From positions 820,001-884,000 of the forward strand of contig CM035316.1 of assembly GCA_000497125.2 (NCBI GenBank): DNA of 64,000 nt, written 5' to 3'. Shown here in pieces: positions 1-11,113 of this stretch. The stretch is from Spironucleus salmonicida (taxonomy: Eukaryota > Fornicata > Diplomonadida > Hexamitidae). Position 1 is the first letter of the stretch. Each line of letters begins with the position of its first letter. Under the pieces are notes generated by a model, which made no database searches, was not told the DNA's origin, and was given only the letters and a program-made list of their open reading frames with translations. Position numbers and translations under genes: made by a program.

Positions 1-253
1 TGTTGCTATCGAGCCGCGACGGGACCAAAAACTCGCCCTATTACTGCAATGTGTTACCGCGCTGTATCTTGTAGCTGCCCAAACTCACAGAATTCGAGGC
101 AGTGACCGACGTTTTTATCGACGAAATTCGCTGTTGAATGAGGGGGTTAACGAAGGAATTTGGGTCAATCTTTGCGTTCGACCCGAAATGGGCGTCAGTT
201 TCGTCGGTTTCGTTCGCTAGAAACTCAAGTTTCGACTGCGAGCCCGTTCCCAT
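1..253 (-). CDS. Met-Gly family small protein, 3' end beyond window
   Basis: The gene starts at the ATG complementary to 251-253 and stays open to the window edge, so the C-terminus is missing; at least 84 residues are visible. It begins MGTGSQSKLEF and has the motif TDAHFGS about 20 residues in. Reading through two consecutive TAA/TAG codons (as Gln) continues a protein-like sequence. The upstream sequence TTTCCAGTAAAATGGG is nearly repeated before the gene at 36519-36707. Glycine at position 2 followed by small polar residues fits an N-myristoylation signal. It belongs to a dispersed family seen at 4679, 9519, 18886 and 36707. Function unknown. Confidence 0.55.
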
Positions 254-811
254 TTTACTGGAAATAATAGTTGTATATTATTATATAATATTGATAATAT
301 GATAATTTTTAATTTGGAGCGTATTAACAATATGGATAATTTGGTTAGGGATTGTATATATATTAAAATGTCAATTTTCTACTGTTGTGAGTCTAAATGA
401 TAACTCTGAGTTCAGAGTTAAAGGTGAATATTTGAAAAGTTAAAAATTCTTAAAAATGAAGAATAGAGTGAGCTAAAATAGAACCTCACTTGCGGTACCT
501 TTTTACAGAGTAGTAGACTGTTGCGGAGATTACCGATAGCCCTACGTAACAGCAGCAGCAAATTATTAGTATTTGTTCTGTATCCATTATGGTTATTATT
601 ATTATGGTTATTATACATTAATATGTATTATTATTATTATTATTATTATACATTATTATATTATTATTATTATTATTATTATACATAACATATTTTATTT
701 TTATAATTATTATACATTGTTAATACTATATTTCGAAAAAATTCTACCGCGCTGAAAATCGTAAATTTACAAAAATACTATTATTATATATTAAAATACA
801 ACCAAAAGAAA
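254..811. other. AT-rich intergenic region with ATT-rich low complexity
   Basis: No convincing gene. A simple (ATT/TTA)n tract spans about 571-705. TATATAATA-like promoter motifs lie near both neighbouring genes, around 278-300 and 780-790. Confidence 0.6.
571..705. repeat. (ATT)n low-complexity tract
   Basis: Imperfect runs of ATT/TTA trinucleotides; apparent short reading frames inside it are artefacts of the repeat. Confidence 0.8.
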
Positions 812-1732
812 ATGAATTTCGACACGCTAATCCTCACGAACTCACCAATCGCCCTGCTTAATCGACCAGCCCCCACTGATTTCGTCCTAAACACAACATT
901 TTAGCTCCCTTTCAACCCACAATTCGGCTTCCAGCCGGACCCCCAAAACTACCCGATTTTTGCTCACGATTCCGCCGCGCGCGCAGCGGTGCAGAACCCA
1001 AATTTTTTGACTTTGGAGCCAGTAAAAATTCTAATTCAAAATCGACTTTTCACTCCTTTTTCGAAAAATATCGAAAACGGGCCGTACTCGAAAACTGACA
1101 AAAGGAGGCTGCTAAAGTACTTCCAACGGCACGTTTCCGCTGCGATTTCGGCCTTCGATTTGGACGATTTTGAGCTCCAAAAATGCCTCGAATTCGGCCT
1201 CGAAAACGTCGAAAACTTCGTCAAAGGATACGAGGAATTGCAGGAGAACTTTTACGTCGTTTTCCAGTTCAACAAGAGCGAGTTTTACGAGTTTCTGGGC
1301 CGAAAAATGTACCGCGCCGGGGGCGTTTATATGTGCTAAAATGAGTATTCGCTGGTCGGAAAATAGCTTACATTCCATAATACGGTCGCAGAATTTAAGT
1401 CCGTCCGCCGCGAAATGATAATTCCAAAGTACGCTTTTTATTATTATTATATTGTAAATGATATATTCGAAGAAACCGAAAATGCCGTAGAATTTTTTGC
1501 GGATCACATTCGGCTGCTGCGGAGGGGAGCTGGGAAGCATTTAAAGGTAGGTTTTGCGAGCGTCGAAATTTGGAGCAAAAGTGATATCGCGGAGGAGCTA
1601 AGAAATTAGTATGAAGATGCGCTGCTTAGCGGGAAGTGGGAATACGAAGAGTTGACTGGTTCAGATTGGGCTGATTGTGAGGTGTTTAGAGAGGAGGATC
1701 TAATTTACTTAGATTTGTGGGAGGATATTTGA
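812..1732 (+). CDS. hypothetical protein, 306 aa
   Basis: An open frame from ATG (AAAATG context) to TGA gives 306 residues and needs TAA/TAG read as Gln at only four places, for example NTTFQLPF and YMCQNEYS. It is rich in Phe, Glu and Asn, with no signal peptide or membrane segment. I do not recognise the family. The first 60% of the gene is GC-rich and the last 40% AT-rich, a composition switch also seen in the AK7-like gene. Confidence in coding is high because the frame is long and crosses both compositional zones; function is unknown. Confidence 0.75.
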
Positions 1733-1988
1733 AGAGTTGGTGGATTTAAGGATATTTGAGGATTTGGTTGTTATTGTTGTGAATAGACGTTTGAGCTATC
1801 ATTTTCATGCGTTAGTATTAGTTACGTTTGCGCTGTAGAGGGTAGTGAGGAAGTTTCGGGTTTATGTAGTGCAGAATAAGCTAATTTTATACATATATGT
1901 TATATCTGCTTTATGTAGTATTAAATGGGTAATGTGTTAATACAAATTATGATTATTATATAGTAATCAAATGATTATATTTAAAAAA

Positions 1989-2687
1989 ATGAAATGCTGC
2001 ATATTCGATATTGATTTAAATATCGATGAGATAGATTTTGCACAGAATTAGCATTATCCTCATTATTAACTTAGATCTAATCATTTTGAGCCTTTATTAT
2101 TCATTCCGTTCTATTTTGATAACTGTCAATTTTTTAGTATCGATGAGCCGGATGTGGTTGTTGAAAGCAAAAATTAGTCGAAACTTGAAAACATTTAAAT
2201 TAAAATAATACTGTAAATCTTTCTCAATCTATTTAAAATTCCATGTGATACCTAATTTCAGGTAATTAAAATTTTATATCCAGATGTTTCTCTAGAAAAT
2301 TTCATACCGATCAATATTTACATCAAATTAACTAGCGTATTTTACAATTACGAGGAAATTTCCTAATTTCCATTTTTAATTTATTTTTACTTCTGTGCGT
2401 GCTTTAATCAAAATTACTGTTTCAATGAAGAGATTGCTTAATTCCTGCCTAATGTGTTTCGCAAGAAATACTTATACCTGAAGAAATCATACTTTTTAAA
2501 AAAATGTGACGCTCTGAATTAACCCAAAATCGAATTACCACACATAAAATCAATCCCAGTGCCTAAAGACAGATTAGTTTCCTATGATGACACCCTGGAA
2601 AACGAGCTACTTGAAAGCCGGGTTAGAACCATTTTTGGAACGATGGAAGAGTACCTAATATTAGATGCCTACACCAGTGAGTAATGA
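1989..2687 (+). CDS. hypothetical protein, 232 aa
   Basis: An AT-rich frame of 232 residues opens at ATG within AAAAAAATG and closes with TAA(Gln) TGA. It starts MKCCIFDIDLNIDEID and contains an aromatic, Cys-rich stretch (LIYFYFCACFNQNYCF) near residue 140. No family recognised. It is tail-to-tail with the next gene, only 5 bp separating the two stop codons, which argues that both frames are real and that 3' untranslated regions overlap. Confidence 0.6.
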
Positions 2688-2692
2688 TGATA

Positions 2693-3094
2693 TCACTTAG
2701 ACTTCAATACCCCGCAAAATATTTAAATAATATTATTAGCAAAGTCATAATATTCTCTAAATTAACTAGAAATTATCAACTTTTTACTAACAAAAAACTC
2801 TGTAATTTCGCCATAGCAGGCGTCAGAATCAAAATTATCTAGTTTAAACTCAAAACAGTAACCATCTTCTTCCATAAATTAGATTATCTGGTAATCTGTA
2901 TCGATAGAAAGTAATTTTTCGGTTAGACTTTTTTGAATAGCGATTCCTGTGTAAAATTCTAGCTTATCCCGCACACGTACTGCGGATTTAACGAACACGT
3001 ATTCAGTTTTTCTGATTCCTAGTAAACCTTCGACGCTCTCAACGTCTAGACCTGGGAACCCAACGACCTACTCGGCCGGCCAGCGTTTTTCCAT
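2693..3094 (-). CDS. hypothetical protein, 133 aa
   Basis: The start ATG (3094) lies just upstream of a GC-rich 5' half and the frame closes at TGA 2693. The protein begins MEKRWPAEQVVGFPG and is acidic in the middle (LDNFDSDACYGEITEFF). Three internal TAA and one TAG codons read as Gln. Convergent with the preceding gene, and divergent from the long gene at 3131 with only 36 bp between the start codons. Function unknown. Confidence 0.65.
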
Positions 3095-3130
3095 TTTTAT
3101 AATTCATTATTGTATCATATAAACAGTATT

Positions 3131-4447
3131 ATGAAAATGTACGAAATCGTTGTCTTTCAGCCGATCACAGACCAGGTCTAGCTCACGCTTGAAACACACA
3201 CCACGTTCCGGGACCATAAAATAGTCCAGATGGCGCTCCGGTTCGACGCACTTCAGCCGCTGACGACCACAGAAAAAACCTCTACCGCCTGTGAAATACT
3301 CACGCAGCTACGCCCAATTGGCATCCTCCTCCGCTACTAGATCGACGGTGTGGCGTTCACCGGTTCCACGTCAGATTTGGAGGAGGTTTTGAGCAAAATC
3401 TCCCCTGCGCCTGCCCTTGGCGAGTGTGGGGCTTATCTGGACTACCCCGGCCTCTACGCAGCCACAATTAGTTCACCAACTAAACACTTCATTTATGCCG
3501 CCGCTGTGGCATCTGGGGCGCGCAAAATCGCTCATTTTGCGCTCGAAACCTGCGAGTTCGACACCGGATCGGCCGAGGTTTTGCGCCAGATCCGCGGTGA
3601 CTTCACCTGCAGGGCCGGATAGATACACCTACCGGCACCATAACGTTCGCGGGCCTACGTAGCCCCGCGGGTCGCGCCCCGCTACGTATTGTCTCGGCGG
3701 CGCGCAATTCCTGATGCGGCAGCTTGGTTCGAACGTTGCGGGGCAAGCCGAGAGCTTCTATCAATCCTAGCAGTCAACTCGCTCGGTCTCCGGGAGCTGT
3801 AGGTAGACCTTTAGCGCCTGTACGCGTTCCGCGCCCCTACAGCATACGTGAAAGCGCTGTTCCTGACCCCATGCATTACAGCGCAAAAGGCAGCGGTGGA
3901 GCGCGATGTAGCAGCGTTGCACTCTCGGTACTAGCGAGCCCGGCGAGTCTATTCTGGACTGCTCGTAGGGCGCGCCGACGCGCAAATTGAGGCAGCACAA
4001 ACCGAAATCGAGGAAGTTGTGCAGGTTCTGTAACGCACGGAACGGGCGCTGGTCGATTTTGAGCCCCGCTGGAGCGCTATCGGGGGTGAGCTACAGGCGC
4101 TGCTGTCCTTCTAGTTTCCGGACCTCGCGTACGACTTCTAACCGTCGCTGCCGGTTTCCACCGATTTTGTGGCCGATTTCGTGGCCGAATTCGCTGAGAA
4201 CATTGAGGACGTGATAGCGCGCGTGCGGGAGCGCTCCGAGGTCGAGAGTTTGCGGTTGCGCGTAGCCGAGATGCTCATGAAGCAAACCGCGATAACTGCA
4301 TTTTTTGCGGAGAACGAAAGCCTCGTGAATCGGCTTTTGGACATCCTCGATAACGCAACGTTGGTGTGTTTCGCTTTCGGAAACTGCGTGGAGGACGCCG
4401 AGGTGCTAGCTGAAGCTGCTGCGTTCAATGGGAGCCTGCTGGTGTGA
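3131..4447 (+). CDS. hypothetical helical protein, 438 aa
   Basis: A 439-codon GC-rich frame with nine in-frame TAA/TAG codons, bounded by ATG and TGA. N-terminal part (residues 1-170) looks globular (MKMYEIVVFQPITDQ); residues about 230-400 are predicted mostly helical with heptad-like stretches around AQIEAAQTEIEEVV and ENIEDVIARVRERSEVE. No transmembrane segment. The length and charge pattern resemble cytoskeletal or trafficking coiled-coil proteins, but I cannot name a family. GC content is far above the flanking spacers. Confidence 0.7.
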
Positions 4448-4678
4448 TCTATATTGTTGTGGTCAGAAGCGCTTCTAGGATGAAGCAAATCTCAACTTTT
4501 TACTTATTATATAATTATTTACAAATTAAGCTATGTTATCAAACTAGAAATGGGTTATATGAATAATAGAATAATAATAGATATATCTTTATGACAAAAA
4601 TTGTAAAAAAATAATTATTATAAAAATAATTATTATAAATAGAAATAAAATATGATTTCGTGTTTTAAAATTATTAAA

Positions 4679-4870
4679 ATGGGAGGAGTAGTATCTGCTA
4701 AATTAGAAACTCATAGTGACGATCACTTTAGGTGCCTCGACATACAGTCCGAGTATGACGCTATAATAGCATGTGTAGGAAAACTCCAAACCGAAGCTAA
4801 CCTTTTTTCTATCGACGCTTGTGAACTTTTTGTTATTGAAGAAGAACTCACTCTTAGCAGTGCTTTTTGA
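4679..4870 (+). CDS. Met-Gly family small protein, 63 aa
   Basis: Starts MGGVVSAKLETHSDDHF, matching the family pattern of a glycine at position 2, a KLE-like core and an acidic doublet followed by an aromatic residue; the Gly after Phe seen in other members is Arg here. A start 27 bp upstream is possible in the same frame, but the Met-Gly start matches the paralogues and has the AAAATGGG context. Length (63 aa) equals the member at 36519-36707 within one residue. No TAA/TAG codons are needed. Possible N-myristoylated protein; function unknown. Confidence 0.55.
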   Translation: MGGVVSAKLETHSDDHFRCLDIQSEYDAIIACVGKLQTEANLFSIDACELFVIEEELTLSSAF

Positions 4871-5067
4871 TTACAGATGGTTAATGTGAGTATATGTGAG
4901 CATGTTTGTTTCTGTTATGTCTATATGTGAATTTTATGATTTTCAATTTCTATTCTAATCAAATTTAGTTATAATTATTTTATAATTTATACCATATAAA
5001 TATGTTTACAATTAAGTTTGTAATTTGGATATATTATTTATAATGAATATTTCTTACAACCTCTAAA

Positions 5068-5760
5068 ATGAACACCAATCAATTTGACTTTTCTCTAGCT
5101 CCTCGCTACCATAAGGCACCTCCATCTCTCACATTTACTTCAACAGGAACTACTATTGTTGGATGCGTTTTTGACTAAGGCGTTGTACTAGCCGCAGATA
5201 CCCGTGCAACAGCTGGTACAGTAGTTGCTGACAGAAACTGTAACAAGCTAGAAGCAATATCATAGTTTATCTATTGTGCAGGTGCAGGAACGGCGGCTGA
5301 TACTTTTGCAGTGAAAAAGATGGCACGCGATTAATTAAAGTTGAATTAACTTAAAACAGAGCAAGAGCCCTTAGTCTCTGTAGCCGGCCATATAATGCAA
5401 AATCACCTTTTTAATTATTAAGGTCACGTGTCCGCTGCTCTCATTCTTGGAGGTATAGATGAAATGGGAGCCCATTTAATAAGCTTGTAACCTCATGGAT
5501 CAGCTGATTATTTACCATATAGCACACTAGGTTCTGGATCTTTGGCAGCTAGAGCAGTTTTCAACGACTAATGGACTGAAAATGTTACAGAATCATAGGC
5601 TAAAGACATGTGTGAAAAAGCAATCAGAGCAGGTATTATGAACGATTTAGGTAGCGGTAGTAATGTCGATTTGGTTGTTATTAAGAGAGGTGGCGTCGAA
5701 CATATAAGAGGTTATAAAGACGTCGGTAATTAGAGTGCAGGACTTGTTGGCGTTCAGTGA
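5068..5760 (+). CDS. PSMB7: 20S proteasome subunit beta type-7 (beta-2)
   Basis: Encodes a 230-residue proteasome beta subunit of the beta-2 (trypsin-like) class. The propeptide ends at TSTG and the mature chain begins TTIVG, so Thr28 is the catalytic N-terminal threonine; Asp17 (AADTRAT) and Lys33 (NCNKLE) of the mature numbering are in place, and IYCAGAGTAADT is characteristic of beta-2. Several TAA/TAG codons fall at positions compatible with Gln (FDQGVV, NYQGHVS). The 20S core degrades ubiquitinated proteins in cytosol and nucleus. Stop is TGA. Confidence 0.93.
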
Positions 5761-5836
5761 GATGTTACAAATAGTTATAGTTAATAAACGTAAGTCTACT
5801 GATTTTTATAGCAGGATATTAATTATAGGGAGAATT

Positions 5837-5983
5837 ATGCGTCTAGTTATCAATAGTTTATAGTTGATAAATTTTGATTAGTTACAATTCTCTAATATAC
5901 TAAATGACCAACTCTATAAATTCAGTATTCGATGTTTTTCTATTTAGTATCTACAGTTATTAAGTTGTCCAGTGAAGAACTGA
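5837..5983 (+). CDS. possible small protein, 48 aa
   Basis: A short AT-rich frame starting MRLVINSLQLINFDQLQF and ending at TGA. The Leu/Asn spacing is reminiscent of a leucine-rich repeat fragment, but an AT-rich spacer with one stop codon yields such frames by chance. The rest of 5761-6110 shows nothing convincing. Confidence 0.25.
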
Positions 5984-6110
5984 AAATTTGAATAAGTGTA
6001 TATTATAGACTAACTTTAATTTAATATGACAATATAAGATCTTAAGGTATCTATTGTATTATTAATTATTAATAACAATAATTATAGGATTAAAATTGAT
6101 ACAAAATCAT

Positions 6111-7313
6111 TCATATATTCTCTTTCTGTTCAACATCAACCACGCCGTCGACGATAATATCTGCAAGAATAGTCTCAGATTCCCTAATTTTCTGCTCCTC
6201 TTTACCACCCTTACCCATCCACCTGCCCTGTGATTTAATATTATACTACTTGAGGAAGGGGATAATTTTGAAAATGTTGTTGTAAATCAAGGCACCGAGC
6301 GTAACTAGGATGAAGCCTGCAATCCTCGTCAGCGTGGACTTCGTGTCCCAGGACTCCCAGCCGATGGCGAAGGAGATGATCCAGATAACGATGGTGACCT
6401 GGGCGCCCACGGTGGACCTGGTGGCGGCGGAGGCCCTGTTGGTGATCTCCATGCCGCTGGCGTTGAGGATGATCGTGAACACGAGGTAGATCGGGATGGT
6501 GTACTGCAGCACGGCGGAGGTCTTGACCTGGAATGCCCACCCGGCCAGGTTCTCCATCTTTTTTGTGGTGTCGAAGGGGTCGGGCACCACGTTGAAGATG
6601 GGGAGCAGGATCGCGTAGATGATCATGCCCCAGCCGCCCTCGTTGCTCACGCCCATCAGGCCGGTGGTCTGGATCTTGCGCAGGAAGACCTCCTCGGACA
6701 CGTAGAAGAAGCTCGCGAAGAGCGACCCCAGGATGGAGGTGACGACGCCGATGGTGGGGTTCTTGGCGGTCTCGGAGCTGGTGCTGAACATGATGGATGC
6801 GACCGCGGTGATGGCGGCGCCGGTGAAGAGCATGAGCAGCCCCACGACCTGCGGCAAGTCGAACTTCTTGCGGTAGTCGCGCCAGATGCAGAAGGAGAAG
6901 ATCGCGATGAAGAGCGTCGTGCAGCGGGACAGCACGAGCCGCACCGACGGGAGCGAGTAGTAGAGGGAGATGGTGTTGAAGGTGGACGAGATGAGGTCGC
7001 ACACGGTGGGCACCAGGAAGAGGAACACGTTCGGGTAGAACTTGTAGTAGCGCTTGCCCTCCTTCAGAGGGGGCGCCTCGACCTTGCGCTGCTTGTTCAC
7101 GAACTGGATCACGAGCCAGACGAAGATGCACATTAACTCGCCCATGAACATGAAGAAGGTCTGCATGTAGGAGTGGTTGAAGGATTCTGCAGTGCACCCC
7201 TAGCAGGGAGCCACAATTTGCAGCTGCTGGGCCTTCTGGGTCATGGTGGACCCGGCCCCGGACAGAATCATTGATGCAACGAGGATCCAGAGGAATACTC
7301 CATCTTTCATCAT
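6111..7313 (-). CDS. DMT-superfamily transporter, SLC35F6-like
   Basis: A 400-residue multi-spanning membrane protein with about ten hydrophobic segments. It starts MMKDGVFLWILVASMILSG and carries the family-typical second segment around FFMFMGELMCIFVWL, a CDLISSTF segment and a repeated EamA-like half (GLLMLFTGAAITA, then AGFILVTLGALIYN). The C-terminal cytosolic tail is charged. A TAG codon read as Gln extends the protein 43 residues past the last membrane segment. Related proteins sit in lysosome or Golgi membranes and some carry nucleotide sugars; substrate cannot be inferred. The body is GC-rich, the tail and flanks AT-rich. Confidence 0.8.
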
Positions 7314-7615
7314 TTCTAAAAACTAGACTTTAAAAAATGCTGTCTATCTTATAAACCTTTTATAAACTCAAAAACTTATTTTTAATATACCCTAGTATAC
7401 TCTAATTATGCATACTTTAAAGTTGGTTTTAGTTTTATGAAATTTGTAATTAAATACATTATAAATACTAATTTATAAAAATACAATTTTATATAATAAT
7501 TAATAATTAATCCTTAATACTTATACTCGCTATCTCACTAAAACAAGCTGAAAAACTTACTCAATATGTAAGGTCTGTCAAGCGCAATTCTACTCACTAA
7601 AACCGCCCCGTTACG

Positions 7616-7792
7616 TCATAAGCACAAATTTATTCTGCTTCCAAATTGCAAAATATACTCACTTATATCATGTGCAAAATTGCATTTAACGCCCAGAAAC
7701 GAAAATTCAGCCACGACTAAAGATTTTTAGGCGGCCAATTTGTGACAATAAAACGTTACATTAATACTCAGTTCTCTGCCACAACTTGTCAT
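7616..7792 (-). CDS. possible small protein, 58 aa
   Basis: Frame from ATG (context GCTAATGACA) to TGA, starting MTSCGRELSINVTFYC. One TAA is read as Gln. No family recognised; a frame on the other strand is also open, so coding status is uncertain. Confidence 0.4.
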
Positions 7793-7857
7793 TAGCACTG
7801 CTAATCAAATTTTTACACACGCAAAAAGCAGCATTTGGTGAATTTCAGCGCTGCAAA

Positions 7858-8283
7858 ATGCTTGAAATGGTATCCGTGAAAATGCGCGTTTTTAGTCTAT
7901 TTTGCACCTATTTTAGGAATTTTTCATTTAATTTTTAATTTTTTATGCTAGTTTTGCTGTTCATTTGCGTCAATTTTCTCTCATTTTGCGTTATTTTTTG
8001 CTATTTTTGCACCTATTTTGCATAATATTTTGGCCCGTTTCTTCTCTCAATTTTGATGATTTTTGATGATTTTGGAGGTGATTTTGGCCCAGAAACCCCC
8101 AAAAATGCGCGCACTCCGCGGAATCGCCGTTTGGGGCAAAGCAGAATTCGGCTGAAAGTGGGATGGAAACTTTGGCGGCGGGTGAGAGCGAAATCGCTTG
8201 GTGGGTTTTTCGGGTTCGGGGTGGAAAATTTAATCTTAGCAAAGTATTAAATAAGTAGTTGTGATTATAGTGAGTGCTGCTGA
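7858..8283 (+). CDS. doubtful membrane-protein-like ORF, 141 aa
   Basis: An ATG-to-TGA frame whose first half is strongly hydrophobic (FFMLVLLFICVNFLSF) and second half GC-rich and basic. The T-rich first half would give hydrophobic residues by chance, and the opposite strand is also open at 7970-8242 but lacks an ATG. I cannot decide between a real small membrane protein and non-coding DNA. Confidence 0.25.
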
Positions 8284-8509
8284 GGCGGTAGCGCGCTGGT
8301 TCGGGTAGGGAGCATTTGGCTGCTAATGCTAATTTACGTATATTCGATTAATTCGTGTAGCTATTATATAATAATAATATTTTTAATTATTTTTTACTTA
8401 AATTTTGCAGATTAAAACTTGTACGTTGGGTAGGAAGTGCGGTAAGCGCTGCTTTAGTTAAGCGGGCCTAGAATTATCTTGAATAGCAGAATTCGTCTCA
8501 AAAACCAAC

Positions 8510-9004
8510 TCACTGACTTCTCATCACCGTCTAACCGCCAAAAATTGTATCCATAGTAGTATCTTTTACGGCCTAGGTTTAATTTTGAGCAAAGCGACTC
8601 TTCCGCTTCAAAAAGTAGCACACCGTGCCCACTGCAATCCCAATAACCAAAATACTGCCAACGGCGATGCCGGCAATCGCGCCACCGGATATCCCTCCCT
8701 TGACGATATCGTCATCGTCACCCTAGCCCTAGGGAAGGCATAATTTTCCTACCTTGTCGAAACCGTCAGTGCAATTAGTACAAGACCCACTATCAATTGA
8801 GTAACCTTCCATGCATTCCTCGCAAGCAGATGGATCTGTATTGCTACCAGTAACTGGGGCACAAGTCTTGCAATTTAGTGCAATTATACTACAATTGCAC
8901 TATGTGACTTGTCCAGTGATTCCACAATTAACACTGTTGCCATTCACGCATGTCTGGTTGAATCCCTGCTTGCACTTATCGATGCAGGCCTGCGCGGTGC
9001 TCAT
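8510..9004 (-). pseudogene. cysteine-rich membrane protein, 5'-truncated
   Basis: Encodes about 164 residues from an internal ATG: a cysteine-rich ectodomain with CxxC pairs (LNCKTCAP, CEECMEG, CTNCTDG), then GGISGGAIAGIAVGSI and a hydrophobic transmembrane helix, then a basic stop-transfer KRKSR and a short tail. This architecture is that of diplomonad cysteine-rich membrane or variant-surface-like proteins. No signal peptide is visible; the frame stays open upstream without an ATG until AT-rich sequence begins near 9090, so the 5' end seems to have been lost. Most likely a surface-protein gene fragment, though a short functional form cannot be ruled out. Confidence 0.7.
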
Positions 9005-9518
9005 CTCGGCGTAGACCTTGCACTCGGTTTACTGAAGATTGTGAGGCGTTTAATGAAGATTTTGAAGGATTTTATGTATTTGTCCGCTTTATACTAAATA
9101 TAATATATTATTAAAAATTGTAAAAACTGTTTTTGTAGTTTGAATTGAAAGTTGACTAAACTTATCTAAAAACACAGTAACCTCTTCAGCTGTTTCATAA
9201 GAACTAGACAAATTAGAAAAATAGATTTAATCTTTTTGCGTGTGACTAGTATTAAACTACTTAGTAAGCATATAATAATATATTATTTTACTGTATAATT
9301 TTTATGATAAATAATTTTATTAATATTTTATATATAATGATAAAATAGTTGCTCCAAAGATATAAAATCTATATTTTAATTAAAGTAAGTTTCACTATCT
9401 AGTTATTAAAGGTAGATGATCAAAAAATAGATTATTTCATACTAATAATTTTGTTATGAATAGAAAATTTATACACAATAATATACTACATATTTTAAAA
9501 ATACTAAATATTGTATAA
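9005..9518. other. AT-rich spacer
   Basis: Beyond the in-frame continuation of the cysteine-rich remnant to about 9090, no gene seen. TATATAAT-type motifs near 9320-9340 and 9490 could be promoter elements for the next gene. Confidence 0.5.
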
Positions 9519-9860
9519 ATGGGAATGGGTCCTTAATGTGGTTTAGAATAAGAATTTGAGGAACAGTAAGAGGCAGATGCTATGTTTGGGAATTTAGCAA
9601 CAGTATCTACAATTCGAAATACAATGCTGGAATTAAAAACTCCTACACTAGTTTCTAGAACAAATACGTTAAATCGGTAGTCAACTACTACATCTTATAG
9701 AAATCAGGTAAAAATTAAGCTAGAAGATGATCCTGTTAATGTGATTCCTTTGTAAAAACCATTAATGTACCATCCTTCTGATAGAGTTGTAATAAATAAA
9801 TAACGAAGTATTTTAAGTAGCAGTATTTCGTTTAATTTAGATGAAGATCGATTTATTTGA
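9519..9860 (+). CDS. Met-Gly family small protein, 113 aa
   Basis: Starts MGMGPQCGLEQEFEE and has ADAMFGN around residue 20, aligning with TDAHFGS, ADDCFGQ and DSNFGS of its paralogues. Position-2 glycine plus Cys7 would allow myristoylation and palmitoylation. The remaining 90 residues are Ser/Thr/Asn-rich and probably disordered (RTNTLNRQSTTTSYRN). Several TAA/TAG codons read as Gln; closes at TGA. Function unknown. Confidence 0.6.
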
Positions 9861-10894
9861 TTAGTGCATGTATAAAATAATGAGATTATTATAGTTACAT
9901 CATTAAAATATTAATAACTAACCTATTACAGTTTATTATTACAATAATTAAAGTGTGATTACTCGTGAACGATCATATGGGGTTACTTATTATTAATTTA
10001 AAAGATAAATCAATCAACAGTTGTATATAAAAGTGTCAAACGATATTATATACTTATATTGTAACTATGATAGATATTTACTGTAAATTGAAACTGTTAT
10101 TCCAGATATTTTAACTTTGTTGTATGGCATTACTATTTAATGCAATATGACCATTATGATCTATAATAGATTGATTAAATAATATTATTATGAGAAATGT
10201 TGTAAAAGATTATTAACTATAATAAATAAATTTAAAATTATATATAATCAATCTTCGCAATGGTGCTTCTAATATGAAAGTTACAAAGCAATCAATTTAA
10301 CTTTATTCAGTTGAAAGTTCTTATAATAATGAATAATAGCGAAATTAGCAAAGTATAGAACTGTTATAGACAAACTTTTTGAAAATAAATTAATTTAACA
10401 TTATCTTCACTAGAAACGATTAAATTGCATTGTGAATTAGTAATTTAGTAACTTAAAAGATTTTTTCGTATATTATATAAATATATATTATTTAACCTGT
10501 TTTTAATCAAAAATTTTGTGATAACATTTAGTATTGCCTAAATTATTTGAATTACCAATTTGTAGAATGTTAAGAAACGCAAATTGTTAATATAAAGTTT
10601 CATGAGAAATAATACATACTTTGATTATAAGTAGAACGGTTTTTCTCACATTATTATACATATTTATAAAATACTGTATATTATTAATTCGTATATTCAT
10701 TCATTTAGCCAAATTATATATATAATACTATTATTTTTTATTATGTGGTTTTAAATTTTTATGTATTTATGTTCAACAACAAACTAATAAATATATGCTG
10801 GAATGCAACAATTTTACCGTATATGTTTCTTTGATTTTGATAATATATAATTAAGTCATTATTAATAAATATTTGGAAAAGAATCATTTATTAA
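9861..10894. other. AT-rich spacer with a marginal ORF
   Basis: Very AT-rich. A frame at 10190-10435 (+), starting MRNVVKDYQLQQ and ending at TGA (81 aa, Gln/Asn-rich), is the best candidate but can be explained by chance. No RNA gene or repeat recognised. Confidence 0.4.
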
Positions 10895-11113
10895 ATGATC
10901 GTTAGAATGCTTAATTTTGATGAAGATGTAAAACCTTAAATATCAAATTATAGAAAATCTAAGCTATATTATAACAAATAAGCAGTCATAGACATCTTAG
11001 AGATATCAATACATACTAATATGGTGATAATTAAGCAGATGATTAAAAAAGCTAATACATTAAGTAATAATTGCCAAATTATCTTAGATCACATACACAA
11101 AGTATCAAAATGA
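10895..11113 (+). CDS. possible small protein, 72 aa
   Basis: Frame MIVRMLNFDEDVKPQ to TGA, with a helical-looking middle. It overlaps the 3' tail of the antisense coiled-coil gene copy whose end was altered by duplication, so one of the two is probably not expressed. No family recognised. Confidence 0.4.

Noticed and set aside
571-755. Ile/Tyr-rich frames
   Set aside because: Product of the (ATT)n repeat.
3724-4488. Several alternative frames on both strands in the GC-rich gene
   Set aside because: All are shadows of the 438-codon frame, which alone has a sensible start, TGA end and full length.
7970-8242. Minus-strand frame rich in Pro/Arg (PPRTRKTHQAISLSP)
   Set aside because: No ATG; frame open on both strands; not distinguishable from chance.
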